A stretch of DNA of 28,591 bases from a virus: positions 1 through 28,591 of the IMG/VR virus record IMGVR_UViG_3300009703_000081, one strand, 5' to 3'. A program made the translations under genes and the position numbers. Shown in pieces: positions 21,929-28,591 of this stretch (position 1 is its first letter; each line of letters opens with the position of its first letter). Below the pieces are notes generated by a model, which saw only the letters and a program-made list of their open reading frames with translations, was not told where the DNA came from and ran no database searches.

Positions 21929-23033
21929 ATTTACAGACGCAGCAAAATATTACGATGCTTTAGAGCATCAGATTGATGCCTGGAACTGGCTTCAAACCAA
22001 AGTATCTCCTGAAATCTTAAATATTTTTGCTTCTAAATATAGAGAAGTAACAAATAAAAAGAATGTAGGTAATAATACCTGGGACGGAATTTATAATTCG
22101 GCCAAACAAGCAGGCGCAAAATATCCTGAATGTGTAGCAGCACAATGGGCATTGGAATCCAGCTGGGGTAAACATGTATCAGGTAAACATAATTACTTCG
22201 GGCTAAAGGGAGCCGGTGGTTCAGACTGTGAAACATCTGAATTTATTGATAACAAATGGATTACTATTACAGACGGTTTTATTGATTTTGATTCTATTGA
22301 TGATTGCGTAAAATATCTTGTTAACCGTTGGTATAAGGATTTTAAGGGCTACCAGGGAGTCAATAGAGCCTCAAGCCGTAATGAATGCGCTGAACTATTA
22401 GTTAGCGAAGGTTATGCAACCGATCCAGACTACACCAAAAAATTGATTCAAATAATGGATCAACAAACAGGAACTCCTGGTTGCAACGAAGATTTAATTA
22501 TCAATGACATTGTTCTTGATGTTCCCTATGAATATCAGCTTGATAATAAATCAGGTACTGGTTACAGAGAATGTTTTTCTAGTAGCTGTGCAATGATAGC
22601 AAAATATTATGGAGCAGTTCAAAGTGATGATGAATATAATTCTATTCGTAGAAAATTTGGTGATTCAACAGAAGCCGTAGCACAAGTACAAACACTGCAA
22701 TCACTCGGTCTAAAAGCAAAATTTATTACAGACGGTAATTCAGCAATATTAGAAAATGAAATTAGGCATGGCAGACCAGTTGCGGTGGGTTGGCTGCATC
22801 ATGGTTCTATTGCTAGACCAGAGGGGGGCGGCCACTGGACTTGTGTAATCGGTTTTGATAAAGACAATTTTGTTCACCATGATCCTAATGGTGATGCAGA
22901 CATGGTGAATGGTGGTTACATCAACAACGAATCAACAGCAGGATGCAGTATTTGTTACAGTAGAAAAAATTGGCTTAAGCGCTGGGAGTGTGATGGCAAC
23001 GGAACAGGCTGGGCTTTACTTGTTACCAAATGA
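21918..23033 (+). CDS. Two-domain lysin: GH73-like glucosaminidase plus C39-like cysteine peptidase
   Basis: Residues ~55-185 match FlgJ/GH73-type glucosaminidases: YPECVAAQWALESSWGKHVS with candidate catalytic Glu80, then GKHNYFGLKG, and later YKDFKGYQGVNR. Residues ~200-371 look like a papain-fold C39-type peptidase: GYRECFSSSCAMIAKYYG with candidate nucleophile Cys219, then EGGGHWTCVIGFD with His306, and HHDPNG with Asp322. A protein joining wall glycan cleavage with a peptide-cutting domain would be an efficient endolysin or virion lysin. No signal peptide; the first ~50 residues are of unknown role. The start overlaps the GT2 gene by 11 bases; its stop overlaps the next ATG (ATGA). A holin-like gene converges from the opposite strand. 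Confidence 0.8.
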   Translation: MTIKFTDAAKYYDALEHQIDAWNWLQTKVSPEILNIFASKYREVTNKKNVGNNTWDGIYNSAKQAGAKYPECVAAQWALESSWGKHVSGKHNYFGLKGAGGSDCETSEFIDNKWITITDGFIDFDSIDDCVKYLVNRWYKDFKGYQGVNRASSRNECAELLVSEGYATDPDYTKKLIQIMDQQTGTPGCNEDLIINDIVLDVPYEYQLDNKSGTGYRECFSSSCAMIAKYYGAVQSDDEYNSIRRKFGDSTEAVAQVQTLQSLGLKAKFITDGNSAILENEIRHGRPVAVGWLHHGSIARPEGGGHWTCVIGFDKDNFVHHDPNGDADMVNGGYINNESTAGCSICYSRKNWLKRWECDGNGTGWALLVTK

Positions 23034-23182
23034 AGAATAAAAAAGAAATTAAAGTTAATATTTGTTGGGAATTAGGAAAAGAAAAAAAATGCGTAACCCT
23101 CAATAAAAATGAGGCTTACGCAACTAAAAAATGGGTTGACGAACAGGGAGGAGTTGTATTTTGGTTCCAACCTGTTGAATAA
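23030..23182 (+). CDS. Small hypothetical protein, 50 aa
   Basis: Starts inside the lysin stop (ATGA) and encodes a Lys-rich product, MKNKKEIKVNICWELGKEKK, continuing with YATKKWVDEQGG and ending VVFWFQPVE. It is beta-rich in appearance with no membrane helix, so it is not an obvious holin; a tiny regulatory or lysis accessory role is possible by position. The stop is immediately before the convergent holin-like gene (1-base gap). The start/stop overlap and clean composition support it. Confidence 0.55.
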   Translation: MKNKKEIKVNICWELGKEKKCVTLNKNEAYATKKWVDEQGGVVFWFQPVE

Positions 23183-23344
23183 TCAGCGCTGTTTTGCTTT
23201 ACCGATAACCAATGCAACAGTCTCTAAAACTTTGTAAATACCTTTGAGGAAGTTGTCATCCTTTGGGGTAGGAGTCATAGCAGTGATAACACTAGCTGCA
23301 GCATGAACGGCTAATGCAGCTTCAATGTATTTAGCGAAATCCAT
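23183..23344 (-). CDS. Holin-like small membrane protein, 53 aa
   Basis: A reverse-strand frame reading MDFAKYIEAALAVHAAASVI then TAMTPTPKDD, a second amphipathic or hydrophobic helix (YKVLETVALVIGKAKQR) and a basic end. The two short helices joined by a TPTPKDD turn, plus the positive C-terminus, resemble small phage holin-like proteins found beside endolysins. It would form lesions in the inner membrane to release endolysin. It converges with the lysin and 50-residue genes and lies at the end of the reverse-strand run 24523-23183. Too short for certainty, but the pattern is good. Confidence 0.6.
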   Translation of the reverse strand: MDFAKYIEAALAVHAAASVITAMTPTPKDDNFLKGIYKVLETVALVIGKAKQR

Positions 23345-23365
23345 GAGTAATAAATGAACACCTTT

Positions 23366-23641
23366 TTATTCTAAGTGTAAAGATCTATAAAAAAAGAATG
23401 TTTTTAAATCATCATTGATAATCCACTTACTACTTTCATGTTTTGTAAACCATTTTTTCCATACACGAAATTGTTTTTCTTTGTTTGCACAAGAACAATC
23501 AAATGCTAAAGAATCACCAGGGGGTATCACAGAAGTCCATTGACGCAATACACGTACACCAATAGCCTGTGCTTTATTAGCAACCTTACCTGTCAAATTG
23601 ATAATTATTTTTCTGTTTCTTTGATTTCTTTTTTTTGTCAT
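23366..23641 (-). CDS. Hypothetical 91-residue protein
   Basis: The ATG at 23641 gives MTKKRNQRNRKIIINLTGKV, then IGVRVLRQWTSVIPPGDSLA and FDCSCANKEKQFRVWKKWF. It is basic, with a CSC pair and many Trp, possibly nucleic-acid or metal binding, but no family is recognised. The frame is open further upstream to 23803, but that part overlaps the 74-residue gene and looks like a shadow, so I start it here. The remaining overlap with that gene is 56 bases, which is unusual but compatible with coupled translation. Confidence 0.5.
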   Translation of the reverse strand: MTKKRNQRNRKIIINLTGKVANKAQAIGVRVLRQWTSVIPPGDSLAFDCSCANKEKQFRVWKKWFTKHESSKWIINDDLKTFFFYRSLHLE

Positions 23642-23810
23642 CCAATCGTTTGCTTGACGTTTTGATTGGCATACGACCATGCTCACTGACCACACGCAAC
23701 CACTCGTCGTCATTATCCAAGGTTTTAACCATAGCTTTATAAAGTGTTTCTTGTTTAGTTTTATGGTTTTTGTTATCCTTTTTCTTTTCATTCGATAAGT
23801 CATCTGTCAC
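23586..23810 (-). CDS. Hypothetical 74-residue highly charged protein
   Basis: Starts in the stop of the 238-residue gene (ATGA-type 4-base overlap). The product is Lys/Asp-rich (MTDDLSNEKKKDNKNHKTKQ), with a central ETLYKAMVKTLDNDDEWLRV that looks like a folded helix, then SEHGRMPIKTSSKRLDDKKK. It is probably partly disordered. Short proteins with the WLRVV/GRMPIK block seem familiar from cyanophages, but I cannot assign a function. Its end overlaps the 91-residue gene. Confidence 0.55.
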   Translation of the reverse strand: MTDDLSNEKKKDNKNHKTKQETLYKAMVKTLDNDDEWLRVVSEHGRMPIKTSSKRLDDKKKKSKKQKNNYQFDR

Positions 23811-24523
23811 GGCCTGGTTGCATATGGTACCAAGATAGCAGGAAAGGGCTTGGTTAGTTGTTGTTCACGAGCCCAAGCTGTTTTCCATTCAACAAGAGAA
23901 TGTACATGTGAAGCATTTTCAACAAAATCAGATTCTACTTCCAGTGCTATTAAATCAGCATTTTCCCATAAAATGTACTCAAAATTTTCTGCCAATAAAT
24001 CATCATCAGAAGAGGTTGGAAATTCAATCACCATTCCAACTTCATAATTTATATCTTCATTCCTGGTAGAAGAAACACATAATAAATATTTACCCGTCTC
24101 CAAGGGAAAATAACGATCGTCTCCTTTATCAAAACGATTTGGATTAAAAGTATTATAAAGATCCGACCCGGCAGACATTACATGACCTTCATAAGGATAA
24201 TAAACTTCACCATTTTCTATTTCTTTAATACTATCTCTATCAAAAATACCTCTGCCTAAGATAGGGTTTAAATTTAAATCATAAACAGAAAGCTGAATAT
24301 ATTCTTTACGTTCTCCTCCTTTTGCAAGAATAATCCAAGCAGGTGAACTTATTTCAATACTAAACCAATGATTAAAAGTACCACCGCCATAACCATTAGA
24401 ACCAAGTTTATTTTTAGGACCAAGAGAACCTAGTAAATTTCGTATGGATAGTTGACCAAATGGACCTAATGGCAGTGGATTATTTTGAGTTCTTTGTCTT
24501 TGAGTAGCAGAAACGCGAGGCAT
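23807..24523 (-). CDS. Presumed virion-associated protein, 238 aa
   Basis: A beta-rich sequence with GYGGGTFNHWFSIEISSPAW, then IQLSVYDLNLNPILGRGIFD, YYPYEGHVMSAGSDLYNTFN and KYLLCVSSTRNEDINYEVGM, the pattern of a beta-sandwich (C2- or pre-peptidase-like) domain. I recall close relatives in marine cyanophages annotated only as hypothetical. No catalytic residues or signal peptide are visible. The first 25 residues are Gln/Pro/Leu-rich and may anchor it. It heads the reverse-strand run that ends in the holin-like gene. The upstream gap (24524-24552) has ATTATAAAC on the reverse strand, close to the TTATAATTA element. Confidence 0.6.
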   Translation of the reverse strand: MPRVSATQRQRTQNNPLPLGPFGQLSIRNLLGSLGPKNKLGSNGYGGGTFNHWFSIEISSPAWIILAKGGERKEYIQLSVYDLNLNPILGRGIFDRDSIKEIENGEVYYPYEGHVMSAGSDLYNTFNPNRFDKGDDRYFPLETGKYLLCVSSTRNEDINYEVGMVIEFPTSSDDDLLAENFEYILWENADLIALEVESDFVENASHVHSLVEWKTAWAREQQLTKPFPAILVPYATRP

Positions 24524-24552
24524 TTATTTAGTTTATAATCAATATTTCTATT

Positions 24553-25218
24553 TTACTCTTTTAAAATATTCTGGTTTTCCAAAGGATTTGAAATATTCAT
24601 TTTCATTCCTTGCAAGCAGAGTTGATTATTGCCTTTATTGTTGCTGTACAACATAAGTTTTTCAACATCAAACTCTAAGATCATTTGATTAATTGTTTTT
24701 GGAGGCAAAGATCTATTCCAAGAAGACACAAGATGCAAGGGATTGGCGCACTTAGGGTTTTGACAAGTTCTTGTAACTCGAAATTTACCAACATCTCCCC
24801 AGGAGCACTGGTATATGGCCTTATGAATAGAAACGTTTTCAGATAAATTGTTGCTATATTCACTGCGATATGAAGGCATCTTAATTCTTTCAGGACTATA
24901 GATAGTTTTTGTTTTTATTTCCCAGCATTCTTTCGGATCTCCAATATTAATTTGTTTCCATAGCTTTTGATATTTGATTTTATAGGCAGAATCAAGATAG
25001 TTTATATCAAAACCACAGGCATTAGAAAGGATTTTTTGAACACAGAAATAACACCAATGTTTTTCTTTATGACGAATGATGTGACCATGAGGGCAAGGAA
25101 AGCCTTTATAGAACCCAATTTCATCTAGCTCTTGATCAGAACGAGAAGCAATCCCTGGATCATAACTAAATTGAGTCGCATGAGACACTTCATGATACAT
25201 CCGATTGAGGTTGGCCAT
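24553..25218 (-). CDS. HNH-like zinc-binding protein with a degenerate nuclease core (221 aa)
   Basis: Two Cys/His clusters are seen: GFPCPHGHIIRHKEKHWCYF then CVQKI (C42, H44, H46, C56, C59) as a zinc ribbon, and VTRTCQNPKCANPLHLVSSW then NRS (C152, C157, H162, N168), which resembles the HNH_3 pattern HxCxNPxCxNPxHL..gtxxxN. The His that should precede the first Cys (general base) is Arg (TRTC), so it may be inactive, or a divergent homing-type nuclease, or a DNA-binding protein. The N-terminus reads MYHEVSHATQF, rather like a zinc-peptidase HExxH site but without the Glu-spacing needed. It starts 19 bases before the inverted-repeat array, which probably controls it. Confidence 0.6.
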   Translation of the reverse strand: MANLNRMYHEVSHATQFSYDPGIASRSDQELDEIGFYKGFPCPHGHIIRHKEKHWCYFCVQKILSNACGFDINYLDSAYKIKYQKLWKQINIGDPKECWEIKTKTIYSPERIKMPSYRSEYSNNLSENVSIHKAIYQCSWGDVGKFRVTRTCQNPKCANPLHLVSSWNRSLPPKTINQMILEFDVEKLMLYSNNKGNNQLCLQGMKMNISNPLENQNILKE

Positions 25219-25236
25219 GCAGAGAATCAGACTTTT

Positions 25237-25330
25237 GGGTTATTTTTTCTTTAGTATAACCCACAGTACATTATCGGAGTATTGTACTGTTAAAACTTTT
25301 CATCAGTACAATATTTTGTTTATGTACTGT
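25237..25330 (-). promoter_or_regulatory. Array of three inverted repeats with identical 12-bp spacers
   Basis: GGGTTAT (25237-25243) pairs with ATAACCC (25256-25262); ACAGTACA (25263-25270) pairs with TGTACTGT (25283-25290); CAGTACA (25304-25310) pairs with TGTACTG (25323-25329). Every spacer is 12 bases, the last two palindromes share one half-site sequence, and their centres lie 40 bp apart. On the reverse strand GGGTTATACT contains an extended -10-like TATACT. The array could be a tandem operator for a dimeric repressor, or transcribed hairpins. It sits directly before the reverse-strand HNH-like gene. Confidence 0.6.
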
Positions 25331-25352
25331 AGATAGGGGTAAAGTATAAAAG

Positions 25353-25373
25353 GTCTGAAAGTCTGAAAGTCTG
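25353..25373. repeat. Tandem 8-bp repeat GTCTGAAA (2.6 copies)
   Basis: GTCTGAAA GTCTGAAA GTCTG runs head to tail between the inverted-repeat array and the terminator. Its complement CAGACTTT also occurs on the other side of the array (25228-25235), so the array is flanked by inverted copies. It may be further binding sites or a slippage product. Confidence 0.5.
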
Positions 25374-25406
25374 CACAAAAAAAGACCGGAGCAAAAGCCG
25401 CCGGTC
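25374..25406 (-). terminator. Strong intrinsic terminator of the D5-speD-GT operon
   Basis: On the reverse strand GACCGG and CCGGTC form a perfect G+C-rich stem (+ coordinates 25401-25406 and 25384-25389), with three more inner pairs around a TTTT loop, followed by seven T. It stands 24 bases after the stop of the 419-residue glycosyltransferase and is the clearest terminator in the window. Confidence 0.88.
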
Positions 25407-25429
25407 CAAGCATTCAAATTTTAAAAAAA

Positions 25430-26689
25430 TTAAACTTTAACGGCAGCTTTCTTTTTAGTTTTTTTGGGCTTTACAATTTCAGGTTTTACTTCATCCTCCA
25501 CTCGGACAACCTCCTGGAAAACATCATTGAATTTAGACGCAACAGTTTCCCATTTAAATTGAGGATGGGTTACACGATCGTAACAAGACTGAGCAACCTG
25601 GTCCAAAAATTCACGGTCTTCATAATACTTACCTAAAATTTCAGTCAAGTGATCGTCTTCGGGACAAGGCATGATGCGACCAAGATTATGGTCTACATCG
25701 TTATGAAGAGATCTAATCATCTCACCTGTACCTTCAAAAATTTCTTTACAAGAAGTGTGGTTTGGTACGACTTGAGCAACTCTGCAAGATGCGTGCTCAA
25801 AGTTGACAAGACCCCAACCTTCCCCTTTGCAAGTATTGACACCAACGTCACATGCGTTATAGATGACGTTTAACAGTTCAAAAGGGACAGCGGGTGCATG
25901 AGGACTGGGCGAAGTCATAATGATTCTGTTATTAGGATCCAGCCCTTGACGATTCATTTCTCTTGCAAACAAAGGCATGATATCCCAACCCATATCCTTT
26001 AATCCCATATGGAGATAAAGCTTAGTGTCAGGGCGATCAACAGCAAATTTTGCAAAGGCACTTACTGTAATATCGATGCGTTTTCTAAATTGATTTCGAT
26101 TGCCATTAAAGACAATAAAATCATCCGGATTTAAGCCAAGTTGTTTTCTAGCCTCTACTTTATCCATAGGATAGAATTGTTTTTCTGTTAAGCCATGAGG
26201 AATAACAGTAATAGGCTTTGTGGCACCTGCATTAATAGTTTCTTGAGCACCAAATTCGGTATAGCAAACAGCAGCATCCCATTCGTTAAGAGTATCAAGC
26301 AAGCCGCCATACCACTCATAGGAATCCATGGGATAATAACCCACGAATTTAAAACCAAGAGTTTCTCTTAGATCTTTGATACGATTAAATTGTTCATTGA
26401 TAATCCAACTATCATTGATCGTACAGATGACATCAGGTTTGATTTGTTCAACAAGGCCACGAATACGATCTTCACCAAAAGGAGCAGTTTGAAAACGATT
26501 AGAAGCAGGATATAAAAAATATTCTTGCTGAAGAGGAGTTGTATCACCATGCCAATTACAACCAAGCACATGGATTTCATAATTACCAGTTGCTTTTAAA
26601 CGTTTAAGAACGTTTTCGGTTACCCTTGCAAAACCCGTAGTAGCAACAATGTCACCAACCCAAAGAAGTTTAATCTTGGTATCAGCCAT
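25430..26689 (-). CDS. GT4-family glycosyltransferase (419 aa)
   Basis: A full-length GT-B enzyme. The N-terminal domain opens IKLLWVGDIVATTGFARVTE (the usual donor-side loop with a Phe-Ala-Arg variant). The C-terminal domain has HGLTEKQFYP, then GLNPDDFIVFNGNRNQFRKR and IDITVSAF, and the sugar-nucleotide block CDVGVNTCKGEGWGLVNFEH, in which the two Glu of the EX7E motif are recognisable. The last ~25 residues are Lys-rich (KPKKTKKKAAVKV), probably a flexible basic tail. It transfers an NDP-sugar to an unknown acceptor. It follows speD by 22 bases and ends before a strong terminator, so it is the last gene of a primase/helicase-speD-GT operon; no separate promoter is seen. Confidence 0.87.
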   Translation of the reverse strand: MADTKIKLLWVGDIVATTGFARVTENVLKRLKATGNYEIHVLGCNWHGDTTPLQQEYFLYPASNRFQTAPFGEDRIRGLVEQIKPDVICTINDSWIINEQFNRIKDLRETLGFKFVGYYPMDSYEWYGGLLDTLNEWDAAVCYTEFGAQETINAGATKPITVIPHGLTEKQFYPMDKVEARKQLGLNPDDFIVFNGNRNQFRKRIDITVSAFAKFAVDRPDTKLYLHMGLKDMGWDIMPLFAREMNRQGLDPNNRIIMTSPSPHAPAVPFELLNVIYNACDVGVNTCKGEGWGLVNFEHASCRVAQVVPNHTSCKEIFEGTGEMIRSLHNDVDHNLGRIMPCPEDDHLTEILGKYYEDREFLDQVAQSCYDRVTHPQFKWETVASKFNDVFQEVVRVEDEVKPEIVKPKKTKKKAAVKV

Positions 26690-26711
26690 ATTAAATGATT
26701 AGCTTTAAATA

Positions 26712-27071
26712 CTATACATAATTTTGAAGAGTTGTGGGCCTGTTAATGTCTTTTTTGATTATTGTTTTTGATTTTAATTTATCTCTAAACATGTTGGTAA
26801 GTTTGAAAGTATCAAACTCTTTGCCACAAGTATAGAAATCAATAGCAGCAAACCCTAACTCGGGCCAGGTATGAATAGAACAGTGGGACTCGGCAAGTAA
26901 CGCTAACAAGGTTACACCTTGAGGTTCAAATTTTTCCCCGATCATCCTTAGAAGTTTTGCGTTAGCAAGATGTAATGCTTCATACATAATGCATTCTAAT
27001 TTTTCATAGTCATTTAAAATCTCATGATCACAATCATGGGCATCCAATAACAAGTGCTTACTGCTAGTCAA
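26712..27071 (-). CDS. speD: S-adenosylmethionine decarboxylase (pyruvoyl type)
   Basis: A 119-residue enzyme of the short prokaryotic AdoMetDC class. TLLALLAESHCSIHTWPELG carries the processing site: cleavage between Glu61 and Ser62 turns Ser62 into the pyruvoyl group, and His67 is the processing/proton-donor residue. Cys82 (YTCGKEF) matches the catalytic Cys of the family. Decarboxylated SAM is the aminopropyl donor for spermidine. Phage copies are known in cyanophages, where polyamines may neutralise packaged DNA; that role is inference. The start overlaps the end of the D5-like gene by 4 bases, so it is coupled to it. Length is in the usual ~120-130 range, so the gene is probably intact. 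Confidence 0.93.
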   Translation of the reverse strand: MTSSKHLLLDAHDCDHEILNDYEKLECIMYEALHLANAKLLRMIGEKFEPQGVTLLALLAESHCSIHTWPELGFAAIDFYTCGKEFDTFKLTNMFRDKLKSKTIIKKDINRPTTLQNYV

Positions 27072-28591
27072 AATTCTTCCTCATGTACTTCTATTTTGAC
27101 ATCCCCTTTACTTAAAAGAGACTCTCCATACATATCCATCCATTTATCTTTATTTAAACCAACCTCTACAACAGAAGGAAATTTTTCATACTTAGCGGGG
27201 TTGGATGCCCTGGGAGCAATGTTTATAATTTTTGCACCCCTTACAGTAGCCATCTTGTAAACATTTAGATTTAATTGATGAACACAGATATCAAGCAAAA
27301 GAGATTCAAAACGACTACGGCCCAGAATATTTACATTGCTACCACGAGAAAATTCACAATAGCTGGCATACAACCATTTATCCCAATTGGTATACACATA
27401 GGATGTACCCCCTGGGGCAAACTTTGCCAAGCCAATAGAACAAGCAACCCCTGGATCAAAGATCAAACAATGGCTTATCCAATCCATTATCTGATTAGAT
27501 TTTAAGATCTGTTCACGATGATGTTTAGCAAAGAAAGGAACTTTTTTATTTGTTTCCATTAGATATTCACGCATTTCATCTGCGCTCATATCAAGCAACC
27601 AGTTCACCAGACCTGGTAACATACATGCAAACTCACCGAATGGACGACCCTTATCATCCATATCAATAAGAGTTTTTTGTTCTGAAGCTGCTCCTTTAAA
27701 AGGTTTGTCGAATGGAAGAGTAAGGCGACGACGTGCCAATCCTGAGGTGGGATCTGTGGTTTGGATTGGTTCGTTGGCTGTGATGATAACAAGTCCATTA
27801 AACTTGAACGGTTTTTGAGAGTTGCTTTGGAACTTGCGTTCGTTACGGATTAGGTCACGTCCAGTGATTGCTTTTAAAATGGAAACCGAACCACCATAGC
27901 GTTCAACGTCATTGAAAAGTAAAAGTTTTTTCTTGTATAGATTAGCAGTTTCAAAACGATTTTTTTCTAGGTGTTCAAGACTTGAAATCATTGCATTTTC
28001 ATCACCGACCAAAGCATGTGCAAGGTTGGCATAAGTAGATTTACCTGACTTACCTGGACCAACAATCTCAACAAACTTCTGAACTTCAGAGTGACTTAAC
28101 AGAACAGCACGCAACCATGCACGAAGAACTTGTGTACGACCCCAGTTATTATCTTGAGTATTTTTCAACCACTTGATAATAGGCTCACAGTCTACATGAG
28201 GGTCATAATCATAAGGCAACTGTTGAGTCATATACAATTCTTTTTTAAACGCAGAAAATTCTTTTGTCTCAACATTTAAAATGCCATTTGTAAAAAGCAA
28301 TAAATCTTTTTGGTCATACCAATCATCAAAGATAAGACTAATTTTTAATTGCTCAACAACATCATTAATCAGATTCATGCTGTAACCATTAGGTAAAGCA
28401 TCTTTCTTAATAAGATTAAATTTATCTTTTATGTCTCCTTTAATCTCAGAATCAAACAGCTGGCACCACAAGCCCTTACTTCTATATTCATACATAAAGA
28501 AACAACCTTGTTGTTGGCTGTATAATAAGTCTCCTTTATACATTTGAATCATAAGATCAGTTACAACATCAGAAGATGAATTTCTAGGACG
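27068..28591 (-). CDS. D5/P4-family phage DNA primase-helicase (SF3), 5' end outside the window
   Basis: The frame remains open past the first Met (28552) to the window edge, adding 13 codons, so the gene very likely starts beyond the window. Around residue 80 after that Met lies LLLFTNGILNVETKEFS, the D5_N-type region before the helicase. VEIVGPGKSGKSTYANLAHA is the Walker A motif; KKLLLFNDVERY is the Walker B-like strand; FNGLVIITANEP is the SF3 motif C with its Asn. This is the P4/D5 helicase core that unwinds DNA ahead of a replisome or primes synthesis. A C-terminal ~170-residue extension includes winged-helix-like parts. It is the first visible gene of the speD/GT operon. Confidence 0.87.
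   Translation of the reverse strand, partial: RPRNSSSDVVTDLMIQMYKGDLLYSQQQGCFFMYEYRSKGLWCQLFDSEIKGDIKDKFNLIKKDALPNGYSMNLINDVVEQLKISLIFDDWYDQKDLLLFTNGILNVETKEFSAFKKELYMTQQLPYDYDPHVDCEPIIKWLKNTQDNNWGRTQVLRAWLRAVLLSHSEVQKFVEIVGPGKSGKSTYANLAHALVGDENAMISSLEHLEKNRFETANLYKKKLLLFNDVERYGGSVSILKAITGRDLIRNERKFQSNSQKPFKFNGLVIITANEPIQTTDPTSGLARRRLTLPFDKPFKGAASEQKTLIDMDDKGRPFGEFACMLPGLVNWLLDMSADEMREYLMETNKKVPFFAKHHREQILKSNQIMDWISHCLIFDPGVACSIGLAKFAPGGTSYVYTNWDKWLYASYCEFSRGSNVNILGRSRFESLLLDICVHQLNLNVYKMATVRGAKIINIAPRASNPAKYEKFPSVVEVGLNKDKWMDMYGESLLSKGDVKIEVHEEEF

Noticed and set aside
23642-23803. N-terminal extension of the 91-residue gene to 145 residues.
   Set aside because: It overlaps the 74-residue frame, which starts by an ATGA overlap and has the better composition.
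24553-25218. Zinc peptidase reading of YHEVSHATQF.
   Set aside because: The HExxH pair is followed by no third ligand in the expected position, and the Cys clusters fit an HNH/zinc-ribbon protein better.
25353-25373. CRISPR-like repeats.
   Set aside because: The units are 8 bp and head to tail without spacers; no cas gene is present.

Overview
The window reads as part of a large, A+T-rich double-stranded DNA phage genome, most likely a cyanophage of marine picocyanobacteria (probably Synechococcus-type). The support is indirect but consistent: a short NblA-like protein, a pyruvoyl-type S-adenosylmethionine decarboxylase of the size carried by cyanophages, a DUF6321-like basic protein, a dCTP deaminase, a Dam-like methyltransferase, many small proteins packed with ATGA/TAATG overlaps, and long glycine/threonine-rich tail fibres ending in an S74 chaperone. 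I saw no T4-like core genes, rRNA, tRNA or CRISPR.

Layout. 1-3889 (+): a virion or late block with a truncated first gene, a lytic-transglycosylase-like protein, and unknown presumed structural proteins, including one with a SWIM-like Cys/His signature. 3890-4725: a small switch-like island with two inverted repeats, a degenerate tyrosine-recombinase-like protein, and an opposing excisionase-like helix-turn-helix gene. 4726-10400 (+): an HNH endonuclease, a 1248-residue unknown protein, three tiny or basic proteins, a GH24 lysozyme and the NblA-like protein. 10397-13932 (mostly -): DUF3310, unknown genes, dCTP deaminase, a Dam-like protein, two unknowns and a second HTH protein; one + gene (11136-11474) is inserted. 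13971-23182 (+): a small membrane protein, two giant fibre proteins, a GT4 glycosyltransferase, a GT2 gene split by an apparent one-base frameshift, a GH73 plus C39-like lysin, and a 50-residue protein. 23183-25218 (-): a holin-like protein, small overlapping genes, a presumed virion protein and a zinc-binding HNH-like protein. 25219-25429: the longest non-coding stretch (211 bp), with three inverted repeats of identical 12-base spacing, an 8-bp tandem repeat and a strong terminator. 25430-28591 (-): an operon of D5-like primase/helicase (open at the window edge), speD and a GT4 glycosyltransferase. No gene-free stretch exceeds 300 bases.

How it may work together (inference): dCTP deaminase, D5 helicase and SpeD serve phage DNA replication, with SpeD supplying decarboxylated SAM for polyamines. 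The NblA-like protein may redirect host phycobilisome proteins. The fibres, glycosyltransferases and wall hydrolases handle the cell surface, adsorption and lysis. The best candidates for something new are the recombinase-like/HTH island, the 12-base-spacer inverted-repeat array, the frameshifted glycosyltransferase, and the Dam-like protein whose catalytic motif is altered.
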